A stretch of 20,218 bases of DNA from Candidatus Thorarchaeota archaeon MP11T_1. Its GTDB lineage: Archaea > Asgardarchaeota > Thorarchaeia > Thorarchaeales > Thorarchaeaceae. The notes under the pieces are model-generated. The model was not told where the DNA came from and made no database searches. It saw nothing but the letters and a program-made list of their open reading frames with translations. The DNA lies in the NCBI GenBank assembly GCA_002825515.1, contig PJET01000126.1:1-20218 (forward strand). The letters run 5' to 3'. Position numbers and translations under genes: made by a program. This document shows, one piece after another, positions 1 through 7,081 of this stretch (position 1 is the first letter of the stretch; every line of letters starts with the position of its first letter).

Positions 1-567
1 GAGTATATTCGAATTTTCTTCCAGCACGTTGCACCAGCTCTCGTTGCATATGGAGCATTCGGTGGAACCTTGATTTGTGGCGTGATGTACCTGTGGAAGG
101 GAGATCTGAAGTATGACATCCTTGGTGCAGCATCGCTTAAGCTGGGTCTTTTATTCACAACTATAACACTCCTCACTGGAATGATGTGGGCGGATGCGGC
201 TTGGGGGACTCCTTGGAATTGGGACCCTCGAGAAACAACGACACTCATTTTATGGGTTGCTTATGCTTGTATTTTAGCATACAGGGCATCTATCAGTGAC
301 CGTGAGTCAAGAGCACAGTTCGGTTCAATATTTGGAATAGTAGCCTTCCCAATGGTGATATTGAGCTATCTTTCAATTCGAATCTGGGAAACATTACACC
401 CAATAGTAATTGAGCCTACAGGTCTTCAGATGGAAATTGAGCATGCTATGACACTAGTTGTTTCTATGATCGCAGTCACAATGATTGCACTAATCTTGAT
501 AGACCTGACATACAAAGTTGATTCAGCTCAAGAGAAGTTGATGAGAATTAGAATATCGAGGAGTTAG
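1..567 (+). CDS. ccmC: Heme exporter/handling protein CcmC (5' partial)
   Basis: The reading frame is open from the first base, so the N-terminus lies outside the window; the TTG at 70 is internal. CcmC is a polytopic membrane protein that presents heme on the outer face for transfer to CcmE. The family's tryptophan-rich WWD loop is present at 202-231 (WGTPWNWDPR). Conserved histidines flank it: one in QHVAPALVAY (codon 25-27), matching the usual HVP site, and one in WETLHP (codon 397-399), matching the TLH site; these are the known axial heme ligands of the family. At least four hydrophobic helices are visible. The gene is followed after 4 nt by ccmD and then ccmE, the classical C-D-E order. 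CcmF also carries a WWD domain, but it is far longer and the tail here matches CcmC. Confidence 0.93.
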   Translation, partial: EYIRIFFQHVAPALVAYGAFGGTLICGVMYLWKGDLKYDILGAASLKLGLLFTTITLLTGMMWADAAWGTPWNWDPRETTTLILWVAYACILAYRASISDRESRAQFGSIFGIVAFPMVILSYLSIRIWETLHPIVIEPTGLQMEIEHAMTLVVSMIAVTMIALILIDLTYKVDSAQEKLMRIRISRS

Positions 568-571
568 AAAA

Positions 572-712
572 ATGCAACAAGTTGAATTATTTGTCGTAGC
601 AGTTATCTTCTGGGGCGGCATATTCGTATTCCTAGTATATCTCCTTTTGAGAATGATGGGAATTGAGAAGCAGCTAAGAAGTGTTGAGGGACAGTTAGAA
701 GGAGAACAATAG
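572..712 (+). CDS. ccmD: CcmD-like small membrane protein, 46 aa
   Basis: A 46-codon ORF starting at ATG 572 and ending in TAG at 710-712. It has one membrane helix (about residues 6-26, FVVAVIFWGGIFVFLVYLLL) followed by a short charged tail (RMMGIEKQLRSVEG). This is the usual shape of CcmD, which helps release holo-CcmE from the CcmC complex. GAGGAG at 558-563 lies 8 nt before the ATG, and the gene sits between ccmC (4-nt gap) and ccmE (2-nt gap). CcmD sequences are too short and variable for firm homology, so the call rests on position, size and topology. Confidence 0.83.
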   Translation: MQQVELFVVAVIFWGGIFVFLVYLLLRMMGIEKQLRSVEGQLEGEQ

Positions 713-714
713 AG

Positions 715-1104
715 ATGAAAAAGCAGGTCCGTATGGCAGCTATTGCAGTAATCCTAGTCGCGACAATTGGATTTGTTGCATTTGCCATGCTGAATCTATT
801 TGTAGACCCATATCTTAGCGTGGATGAAGTTGTTGCTAATCCGGATTCCTACATGGGTCGAACTATTCAGGTTAAAGGTGCCTATTTAGCGGGCTCCCTT
901 ACAACGACAATTAATAATGTAACTCTGGTAATGGAAGGCGATAACCATACAATTACTGTATTAATAATTGGAGAAACACCAAATCTGATAGATGGCCAAG
1001 ATATTGTAGCTATTGGTACGTTGCAGTCTGCAACTCTAATACATGCGACAGAGATTCTAACTTCATGTCCCAGTAGGTACGAACCAGCTACAACAACACC
1101 ATAA
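715..1104 (+). CDS. ccmE: Cytochrome c maturation heme chaperone CcmE, CxxxY variant
   Basis: 129 aa. CcmE binds heme covalently outside the cell membrane and passes it to apocytochrome c. Residues 7-29 form an N-terminal membrane anchor, followed by the OB-fold: YLSVDEVVANPDSYMGRTIQVKG, GSLTT, TPNLIDGQDIVAIGTL, then IHATEIL. In the usual protein the last strand leads to HxxxY, whose His carries heme; here it leads to CPSRY, with Cys118 and Tyr122. This is the CxxxY form known from archaea and some sulfate reducers. H78 and H110 exist but are not at the motif position. AAGGAG inside the end of ccmD serves as SD. The gene ends 5 bp before the convergent flavoprotein gene. Confidence 0.93.
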   Translation: MKKQVRMAAIAVILVATIGFVAFAMLNLFVDPYLSVDEVVANPDSYMGRTIQVKGAYLAGSLTTTINNVTLVMEGDNHTITVLIIGETPNLIDGQDIVAIGTLQSATLIHATEILTSCPSRYEPATTTP

Positions 1105-1109
1105 GATGA

Positions 1110-1745
1110 TTACTTCCACTCATCACCGAAACGGACTTTTTGACCAAGTGGTCGAGGTTCACGAGCCCATGGAAGTGGGTTTCGGACTATTGTCGTGGCC
1201 AAGATAGCGACACGTTCTCCAATTTGAGCAGCCATTGCCATTGCCTCAGTATCACCTCTGATGTCGCCAGCATTTAACGCAAACCCAATTGGCCAGTATA
1301 TTGCACCTGGTACGATCATCTCTTTGACTAATAAAAAGAATAAGAGATGTGATAAAGCAAGATCTAATCCAGATCGACGACCAACAACAATTCCTGCAGC
1401 AACTTTCCCTTCTAAATGAAGAAATCTTCCTGTTCGATCCATGAGATTCTTCATTGGTGTAGCAACAGAGGCAAAATGATCAGGTGACCCCATAATAATA
1501 CCATCGGCAGCTTTCATTGTTTCAGCGACTTTATTCAAATCATCATCAAGTTTGCATTTTCCAGCTTTGGAACACTCGCAACAGTGTTCACAAGCAACAA
1601 TCTTGAGAGCTGAGAGGTCGATGAACTCAATTTTGGCACCTTCTCTCTCGGCTGCTTCGAGTGCTGTTTCAACAAGTATCGCTGTATTACTGCTAGTCCT
1701 TGGGCTACCAGATAGACCCAGTATTCGTGTTCTCAAGTATCGCAC
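1110..1745 (-). CDS. Iron-sulfur flavoprotein / NADPH-dependent FMN reductase family (Isf-like)
   Basis: 211 aa, flavodoxin-like fold. GLSGSPRTSSNT (residues 10-21) is the FMN phosphate loop and GIIMGSPDHFASVATPMKNLMDR region matches the FMN-reductase second loop. Cysteines 52, 55, 58 and 64 give C-x2-C-x2-C-x5-C, the compact motif that binds a 4Fe-4S cluster in archaeal Isf proteins; an additional Cys56 lies inside it. Isf proteins carry electrons between ferredoxin and acceptors such as peroxide or oxygen; the physiological partner here is unknown. The start is a GTG at 1743-1745 with no clear SD; an in-frame TTG three codons later (1734-1736) is an alternative. It is convergent with ccmE and divergent from mutS. 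Confidence 0.85.
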   Translation of the reverse strand: MRYLRTRILGLSGSPRTSSNTAILVETALEAAEREGAKIEFIDLSALKIVACEHCCECSKAGKCKLDDDLNKVAETMKAADGIIMGSPDHFASVATPMKNLMDRTGRFLHLEGKVAAGIVVGRRSGLDLALSHLLFFLLVKEMIVPGAIYWPIGFALNAGDIRGDTEAMAMAAQIGERVAILATTIVRNPLPWAREPRPLGQKVRFGDEWK

Positions 1746-1978
1746 CCAACTGATGTTCTTCTGAGATATTGGACATTGAATAAGTACTTTTAACCTTGAA
1801 ATATCATCCGATTATGATTTGTAACCAAATAATTTCAAAGATGGATTAGAAGTTGCAAATTGAAAGAATATTTGTCCAATTCGAGACATTCTTTATTCGA
1901 TTCATGAAACTGTAACCAAAACTGTTTTGCCGATGCCATTATTAGAGACTCAATTGCTGAAATGGTAAGCAGGGAGAA
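1746..1978. promoter_or_regulatory. Divergent intergenic region between the Isf-like gene and mutS
   Basis: 233 bp without a convincing gene. It must hold promoters for both flanking genes. AT-rich stretches such as the reverse strand of 1780-1793 (TTAAAAGTACTTATT) are possible TATA elements but not strong ones. The 10-mer TGTAACCAAA occurs twice in direct orientation (1820-1829 and 1911-1920). For mutS, AGGGAG at 1971-1976 is a usable SD 2 nt upstream of the ATG at 1979. Confidence 0.35.
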
Positions 1979-4582
1979 ATGGTGAGCAAGCAAACCCCGA
2001 TGCAAAGACAATATCTTCAGTTGAAGAGACAATATCCCGATTGTATACTGATGTATCAACTTGGTGATTTTCATGAGATGTTTAATGAAGATGCCAAGAT
2101 TGCAAGTAAAATCCTTGACATTGTATTGACTGCTAGAGGAGAAGGTGTGGACAAATGGCCAATGTGTGGGGTTCCAAATCACTCAGTGAATAGCTACATA
2201 GCCAAATTGCTTCAAGCAGGCTATACTGTTGCGATTGCTAGACAGCTAGAGGATGCTTCTCAAGCTAAAGGTTTGGTAAAGCGCGACGTCGTCCGTGTAA
2301 TCACTCCGGGTACAGTCCTTGAGAGCACTATGCTTGATGACACTACCAATAACTACCTCGTCGCATTGGTCCAAGATGAAGACATGATTGGGATTTCAGC
2401 TGTTGATGTGTCAACAGGTGAGTATCTTGCATCTGAATTCAAGGCGAATCTGGATAGTGAAACCACTCTGAATGAGGTCAGTAAATTTGCACCTTCTGAA
2501 GTACTCTTGCCAGACTCATCTTCCAAATCTCGGCTGAAAAAGAAACTTGAAGAAATGGACATCAGAATCACATTGCGGAATGACACAGATTACTCAGCAA
2601 GAACTGCAGAAGAACGTATCATGGAACAATTTGGAGTCACAACACTCGATGGATATGGATTGAGCAACAGACGTGTCGCGCTTGGAGCTGCAGGTGCAGT
2701 TCTTGCATATCTTAACGAGGTTCACAAGACTGGAGTGGTCACAGTATCAGGTATCCGAACATATAATGTAGACACACACATGATTGTTGATGCAACAACC
2801 CAGCGAAATCTGGAACTTGTAAAGAACGCAAGAGATGGAAGCACTCGAGGAACACTCCTCTCAGTACTATCAAAGACTGTAACTCCGATGGGAAAGCGAA
2901 AGTTGAAGCAGTGGATGCTAAGACCACTAAGAGATGTTGCAGAGATTGAATCAAGACAGGGTGCAGTTGAAGAGCTAGCACGGGATGCAATAAATCGAAA
3001 GGAAATCTCCGATAGTCTTAGGGACCTTGGAGATCTTGAGAGAATAACTAGTAGAATCGTCTTTGGTTCTGCAAATGCAAGAGACCTCCTAGCATTGAAA
3101 AATGCTCTTGCTAAACTACCCAAGATTAAGAAATCGCTAGCAGATTGTAAAAGCACGATACTAAAGACTTCCGCTGATTCCATTGATCCCTTAACTAAAC
3201 TCCATAAAACACTCAAAGAAGCCATTGTTGAAGACCCCCCGGTTTCAGTTCGCGATGGAGGAATGATACTCAAAGGGTTCAGTAGGGAACTTGATGAGTT
3301 GAAAGATACGATTGCATTTGACAAGAAGTGGATTGCATCCCTTCAAGCTTCTGAACGTAGAAGAACTGGAATCAAGACGCTTAAGGTAGGTTTTAACAAA
3401 GTCTTTGGCTACTATATCGAAGTGACAAAAGCCAATCTCAATATGGTACCTTCTGAATACGAGAGAAAACAGACACTCGCAAATGCTGAGAGGTATATCA
3501 CTCCTGAGTTGAAGGAGAAAGAGTCCACAGTTCTTGCAGGGGAGGAACGCATCAATAAAGTTGAATTCGAGATTTATGAGAGTCTGCGAGATGAGGTGAG
3601 AGGAGTCACCAAGATCCTTCGTCAGGACTCTGAGTCTGTTGCGGTAGTGGATGTATTGGTTTCGTTGGCTGATGTCGCGGTTACCAGACGTTATTCCTGC
3701 CCAAAAGTAACTGAAAGAACTCGGATAAAAATTATTGACGGTAGACATGCAGCACTTGAGGTAATTCTTGGGCCAAATGAATTCGTTCCAAATGGAATCG
3801 AGATAGGTGATGGTGGAACGACTCTGATGATTGTCACAGGACCTAATATGGCTGGGAAAAGTACCTACATGCGTCAATGCGCAATCATTGTTTTACTTGC
3901 TCAGATGGGATCGTTTGTACCAGCTAAAAGCGCAGAGATTGGGCTAGTTGACAGGATATTTACAAGAGTGGGAGCTTTTGATGATCTAACTGCAAGACAA
4001 AGTACTTTCATGGTTGAGATGGTGGAAACTGCAAACATATTGAACAATGCCACTGAGAAGAGTCTGGTCATTCTTGATGAGATTGGTAGAGGTACCTCGA
4101 CATTTGATGGAATGGCGTTGGCGTGGGCTGTGGCTGAACGGATTGTACAGATGAAGACACGCACACTTTTTGCTACTCACTTTCACCAGCTAACAGACAT
4201 GGCAAAGCAATATCATGGAGTAAAGAATGTCCATACACTAGCGAAGGAAACTGGAAACACGATAGTTTTTCTCCACAAGATAGTTGATGGTGGATCCGAC
4301 AGAAGCTATGGAGTTCATGTAGCAGCTCTCGCTGGTGTACCAGATCAAGTTGTAAAGCGTGCAAAAGAATTACTGGTCAGACTAGAGCAGGAAAACATAA
4401 CAGCAATAGATATGACTGAAGCGGATTTTGAAGACACTCGACAGGCAAGTCTTGAAGCTCTTGTCATTGATGACCCAGCTGTGGAGAGAATCAAGCATTT
4501 AGATCTTGATAGGACAACTCCAATTGATGCGCTAAATGAATTGAGAGAGATTCAGGATGAGATAAAGCGTCGCAAGAACTAG
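1979..4582 (+). CDS. mutS: DNA mismatch repair protein MutS
   Basis: 867 aa, the normal length for bacterial-type MutS1. It recognises mismatches and small loops in DNA and signals to MutL on ATP binding. Mismatch-reading motif: F31-H32-E33 in YQLGDFHEMF, the Phe-x-Glu wedge (the middle residue is commonly Tyr or Val). Connector, lever and clamp domains fill about 130-590. ATPase: Walker A GPNMAGKST (621-629), Walker B LVILDE with D700 and E701, GRGTSTFDG signature, and FATHFHQLT. The tail has the family's TPIDALNEL element. The start at 1979 is supported by AGGGAG just upstream and by the usual short leader before the TPMQRQYLQLK segment. Partner mutL is on the same strand about 4 kb downstream rather than adjacent. 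Confidence 0.98.
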   Translation: MVSKQTPMQRQYLQLKRQYPDCILMYQLGDFHEMFNEDAKIASKILDIVLTARGEGVDKWPMCGVPNHSVNSYIAKLLQAGYTVAIARQLEDASQAKGLVKRDVVRVITPGTVLESTMLDDTTNNYLVALVQDEDMIGISAVDVSTGEYLASEFKANLDSETTLNEVSKFAPSEVLLPDSSSKSRLKKKLEEMDIRITLRNDTDYSARTAEERIMEQFGVTTLDGYGLSNRRVALGAAGAVLAYLNEVHKTGVVTVSGIRTYNVDTHMIVDATTQRNLELVKNARDGSTRGTLLSVLSKTVTPMGKRKLKQWMLRPLRDVAEIESRQGAVEELARDAINRKEISDSLRDLGDLERITSRIVFGSANARDLLALKNALAKLPKIKKSLADCKSTILKTSADSIDPLTKLHKTLKEAIVEDPPVSVRDGGMILKGFSRELDELKDTIAFDKKWIASLQASERRRTGIKTLKVGFNKVFGYYIEVTKANLNMVPSEYERKQTLANAERYITPELKEKESTVLAGEERINKVEFEIYESLRDEVRGVTKILRQDSESVAVVDVLVSLADVAVTRRYSCPKVTERTRIKIIDGRHAALEVILGPNEFVPNGIEIGDGGTTLMIVTGPNMAGKSTYMRQCAIIVLLAQMGSFVPAKSAEIGLVDRIFTRVGAFDDLTARQSTFMVEMVETANILNNATEKSLVILDEIGRGTSTFDGMALAWAVAERIVQMKTRTLFATHFHQLTDMAKQYHGVKNVHTLAKETGNTIVFLHKIVDGGSDRSYGVHVAALAGVPDQVVKRAKELLVRLEQENITAIDMTEADFEDTRQASLEALVIDDPAVERIKHLDLDRTTPIDALNELREIQDEIKRRKN

Positions 4583-4605
4583 TACATTGCTTTATCAATC
4601 AAAAT

Positions 4606-5283
4606 ATGGAAATTTTCAGAATCATATTACCTTGCGGGCGGTCCATGAGAGTTGGAAGTAGATTCATAGTCATATGTCTTATCATTGGATTAGTTATATC
4701 TAGCATTCAAGTGGACGCAACTAAGAATACAACAATAATCACTCAGGAGAGTACAAAACCTGAACAACTAGTTTGTCTAAATAATGCTAAAATAGACTCT
4801 GACCTACTTGGTACATTTTTGATTGTTGAATATAGTTGGTTTGGAGGAGCATCTGAATCAGACCAACTTAGAAACATCGTAGGACTATTACTTTCAAAAG
4901 ACAATATGTCTTGGATTGAGGTGAAACGACATACAATTGATGAAAACGAAAGATATGCTAATGTAACCAAGGTTTTCAAAATCTATAACTCATTTGTCGA
5001 ACCATTTCCATTTGACATGGAAAAGGGAGATATTCTCTATATCAGTATTGGATTGCAGTATGATAATTGGAGTGAGATTCCAGAATATTCTCCAAACATT
5101 CGATTGTTCCCTATAACAATTACAGTCTCTTCAAATATCATCAGAGCTTGGTATTTCACTATTGACTGGACTTTGCCAGGAGCTTTCGGTGCAATCTTTC
5201 TTTGCCTATTCGCAGTTTTTCTCATGAGCAGACATCATAGACTACAGATAGAAAAGGAGATTATCAAACTACAGAAGCAATAG
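4606..5283 (+). CDS. Exported, membrane-anchored protein of unknown function
   Basis: 225 aa, family not recognised. A hydrophobic segment near the N-terminus (residues 19-35, FIVICLIIGLVISSIQV) is a signal anchor or signal peptide. It is followed by about 150 residues of polar, probably beta-rich extracellular sequence with NTT and other N-glycosylation sequons. A second helix (about 188-209, GAFGAIFLCLFAVFLM) leads to a basic, helical cytosolic tail (SRHHRLQIEKEIIKLQKQ). M14 (ATG 4645, preceded by GGGCGG) is a credible alternative start and would give a cleaner signal sequence. It starts 23 bp after mutS and may be cotranscribed. There is nothing to link it to repair; it resembles the exported unknowns common in archaeal surface layers. 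Confidence 0.72.
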   Translation: MEIFRIILPCGRSMRVGSRFIVICLIIGLVISSIQVDATKNTTIITQESTKPEQLVCLNNAKIDSDLLGTFLIVEYSWFGGASESDQLRNIVGLLLSKDNMSWIEVKRHTIDENERYANVTKVFKIYNSFVEPFPFDMEKGDILYISIGLQYDNWSEIPEYSPNIRLFPITITVSSNIIRAWYFTIDWTLPGAFGAIFLCLFAVFLMSRHHRLQIEKEIIKLQKQ

Positions 5284-5326
5284 GGGCTATTCATCCTTGA
5301 GCTTCTGAAAATTGAACCTTAGCGAA

Positions 5327-5337
5327 GATTAAAAACT
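5327..5337 (+). promoter_or_regulatory. Possible TATA box for rpe
   Basis: The AT-rich run ATTAAAAAC lies about 28-30 bp upstream of the rpe ATG at 5362. The bases just before that ATG (CCATTTTTTTGTT) hold no SD, so a leaderless transcript starting at or next to the ATG fits the spacing. The match to TTTATATA is weak. Confidence 0.35.
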
Positions 5338-5361
5338 AGCAGGTTAATCCATTTTTTTGTT

Positions 5362-6018
5362 ATGAAGCCAATTCTTGCACCATCTATCCTTGCAGCTAAC
5401 TTTGCGCGGTTGGAAGATGACATCAAAGCAGCAGAGAAAGGGGGAGCGGACTATTTCCATCTTGATATTATGGATGGTCATTTTGTACCAAACATATCCT
5501 TTGGTCCTTGGATAGCAAAGACAATGAAGAGCATAACAGATGTACCACTGGATGCTCACCTGATGATTACAAAACCACGAGAGTACATTCCCAAATTCAT
5601 CGATGCGGGGGTTGAGCTTATCTATCCCCATATGGAAGCGTCATACGATGTATATCGTACAGTGCAACTAATTGTGGATCTTGGTGCAAAGGCAGGAATC
5701 ACACTGAATCCAGCAACTCAAATTTCTACTGTTGACGGAGTATTAGACCTCATTGATTCAGTTCTCTTAATGAGTGTATGTCCCGGGTTCGGAGGACAAA
5801 AGTTCATTCCATCAACCTTGAAGAAAATCACAGATCTACGGACATTACTTGATGAACGGAAACCAAAAGTTCGAATAGCAGTAGATGGTGGCGTCGACTT
5901 AGAGAACATTAGTAATCTTAGAAAAGCTGGTGCGGATTTTTTCATTGCAGGTTCTGCTGTGTTCAAAGCAACAGATATTGAACAACGAGTACGTGATTTA
6001 AAGGAAGCAATGCAGTAG
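5362..6018 (+). CDS. rpe: Ribulose-phosphate 3-epimerase
   Basis: 218 aa TIM barrel that interconverts ribulose 5-phosphate and xylulose 5-phosphate. PSILAANFARLEDDI opens the barrel. Metal ligands and catalytic acids are in place: H33 and D35 (FHLDIMDGHFVPN), H66 (LDAHLM) and D175 (VDGGV). MSVCPGFGGQKF is the phosphate/substrate loop, with Cys where most relatives have Asn. GSAVF near the end is the second phosphate site. Length is typical. No SD precedes the ATG, so it is probably leaderless. The neighbouring transaldolase makes a shared role in the non-oxidative pentose phosphate pathway likely; transketolase and ribose-5-phosphate isomerase would have to be encoded elsewhere. Confidence 0.96.
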   Translation: MKPILAPSILAANFARLEDDIKAAEKGGADYFHLDIMDGHFVPNISFGPWIAKTMKSITDVPLDAHLMITKPREYIPKFIDAGVELIYPHMEASYDVYRTVQLIVDLGAKAGITLNPATQISTVDGVLDLIDSVLLMSVCPGFGGQKFIPSTLKKITDLRTLLDERKPKVRIAVDGGVDLENISNLRKAGADFFIAGSAVFKATDIEQRVRDLKEAMQ

Positions 6019-6106
6019 AGATACAAACCCTACGTTTTAAATTCAGCAAGAATCCTACATTTTGTAGTATAGACGATGTCTAGGTCAAGACAGGAGATAT
6101 CAAGAT

Positions 6107-6754
6107 TTGAAATTCTTCATTGATACTGCCAATGTGGAGGCAATACGTAGGGCACATGATAGAGGAATGGTCGATGGAGTGACCACCAATCCATCACTTG
6201 TTGCCAAAGAGGGTCGTGATTTCAGGACAGTTATAGATGAGATTGCATCATTTGTGAAAGGTCCAATTAGTCTGGAAGTAGTAAGTGAGGATGCAGAGGG
6301 AATGCTGAAAGAAGCTCGTGAACTCAATAGTTGGATCGACAATGCTGCAATCAAGATTCCTATGACATGGGAAGGGCTCAAAGCGGTCAAAGTCTGTGCT
6401 GATGAGGGTATTCAGACAAATGTTACATTGGTCTTCAGTCCGAATCAGGCAATCCTTGCCGCAAAAGCTGGTGCAACATTTGTTTCACCATTCATAGGAA
6501 GATTGGATGATGTTGGTCAAGTTGGCATGGAAGTTATTGAAGGCACTGCTCAAATTTATGCAAATTATGGTTTCGAAACAGAGATTATCGTTGCAAGCAT
6601 CAGACATCCAATACACGTCTATGAAGCAGCATTGATTGGAGCAGATATAGCGACAATTCCGCCAGATGTGCTTGATAAAATGGTAAATCATCCTCTAACA
6701 GATGTTGGAATAAAGAGATTCTTGGATGATTGGAAAAAGGTCCCGAAAAAATAG
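6107..6754 (+). CDS. tal: Transaldolase, TalC/FSA-type
   Basis: 215 aa, the short TalC/fructose-6-phosphate-aldolase-like branch of class I aldolases. [25 protein letters not shown] and [11 protein letters not shown] are family signatures. The Schiff-base lysine is K83 in [22 protein letters not shown] and ASIRHPIHV follow in order. The start is a TTG at 6107-6109, chosen because GGAGAT (6093-6098) lies 8 nt upstream and the protein begins exactly at the conserved MKFFIDTAN. It is 88 bp downstream of rpe. Whether it is a true transaldolase or a fructose-6-phosphate aldolase cannot be settled from the sequence; the rpe neighbour favours transaldolase. Confidence 0.93.
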   Translation: MKFFIDTANVEAIRRAHDRGMVDGVTTNPSLVAKEGRDFRTVIDEIASFVKGPISLEVVSEDAEGMLKEARELNSWIDNAAIKIPMTWEGLKAVKVCADEGIQTNVTLVFSPNQAILAAKAGATFVSPFIGRLDDVGQVGMEVIEGTAQIYANYGFETEIIVASIRHPIHVYEAALIGADIATIPPDVLDKMVNHPLTDVGIKRFLDDWKKVPKK

Positions 6755-6772
6755 TTGCTAGGAAAGAGGGTG

Positions 6773-6796
6773 AGAGGGGTGATGAAGGACCCCTCT
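6773..6796. terminator. Hairpin downstream of transaldolase, possibly bidirectional
   Basis: AGAGGGGT (6773-6780) and ACCCCTCT (6789-6796) form a perfect 8-bp stem with an 8-nt loop, 18 bp after the tal stop. There is no long T-run on the plus side; pyrimidine-rich TCATATTCTCTC follows. It may end tal transcription, or a minus-strand transcript from the island at 6800-6920, or stabilise the mRNA 3' end. Confidence 0.5.
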
Positions 6797-6799
6797 TCA

Positions 6800-6925
6800 T
6801 ATTCTCTCGCATTTCTTAGCCATCGCACCAAGTACTACGGCAACCGCCCAGCTTAATCAACATCTCTGTTGATAGCTCAACCAGATTATTGGATCCGGTT
6901 GGTCGTGGAGGGGGTTTGATGTTGT
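6800..6925. other. Structured gene-free island with two strong hairpins
   Basis: The gap 6755-7081 has no convincing gene. This part is less AT-rich than what follows and can fold: ATCAACA-TCTC-TGTTGAT (6856-6873), extended by AGCT/AGCT (6850-6853 with 6874-6877) across a 2-nt bulge, directly followed by CAACCAGAT-TATTGG-ATCCGGTTG (6878-6901) with one A/C mismatch. The minus strand also has about 36 open codons from 6926 to 6816 without a good start, so a small gene or remnant is another reading. No tRNA arms or box C/D and H/ACA motifs were found. Confidence 0.35.
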
Positions 6926-6969
6926 TTCAATATTTTTGAATATTGATTATCAGTTTATAATATAATTAG

Positions 6970-6980
6970 TTTATATATAT
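6970..6980 (+). promoter_or_regulatory. TATA box upstream of the amidohydrolase
   Basis: TTTATATATAT matches the archaeal TATA consensus exactly in its first eight bases and sits in a very AT-rich tract (6921-6980). A start site 25 bp downstream (about 7000) would give a leader of 55-80 nt before the coding region. The tract also reads as TATA-like on the other strand, so a minus-strand transcript through 6800-6920 is possible. Confidence 0.6.
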
Positions 6981-7081
6981 GAGCCTATGTAGGATGAATT
7001 GGGCCAAAAAATAGAAATTCGCTATACACACTATGACAAGAAAGATATGGCATTGTGATTCAGAATGTGGATGTGTGTGCC

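Noticed and set aside
1820..1920. Two direct copies of TGTAACCAAA in the Isf-mutS gap
   Set aside because: Only two short copies in AT-rich DNA, 91 bp apart; chance cannot be excluded, so not treated as an operator.
1835..2182. Minus-strand ORF of 115 codons across the mutS start
   Set aside because: Overlaps the promoter and N-terminus of mutS and shows no recognisable protein features.
2722..3324. 200-codon antisense ORF inside mutS
   Set aside because: Shadow of the mutS reading frame; Ser-rich low-complexity composition and no family features.
6779..6785. Perfect C box (GTGATGA) suggesting a box C/D guide RNA
   Set aside because: It falls mostly in a hairpin loop and no D box (CTGA) follows at a suitable distance.
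6800..6925. Possible tRNA, since TAGCTCAACC resembles a D-arm start
   Set aside because: No T-arm consensus, no matching acceptor stem and no anticodon arm on either strand.
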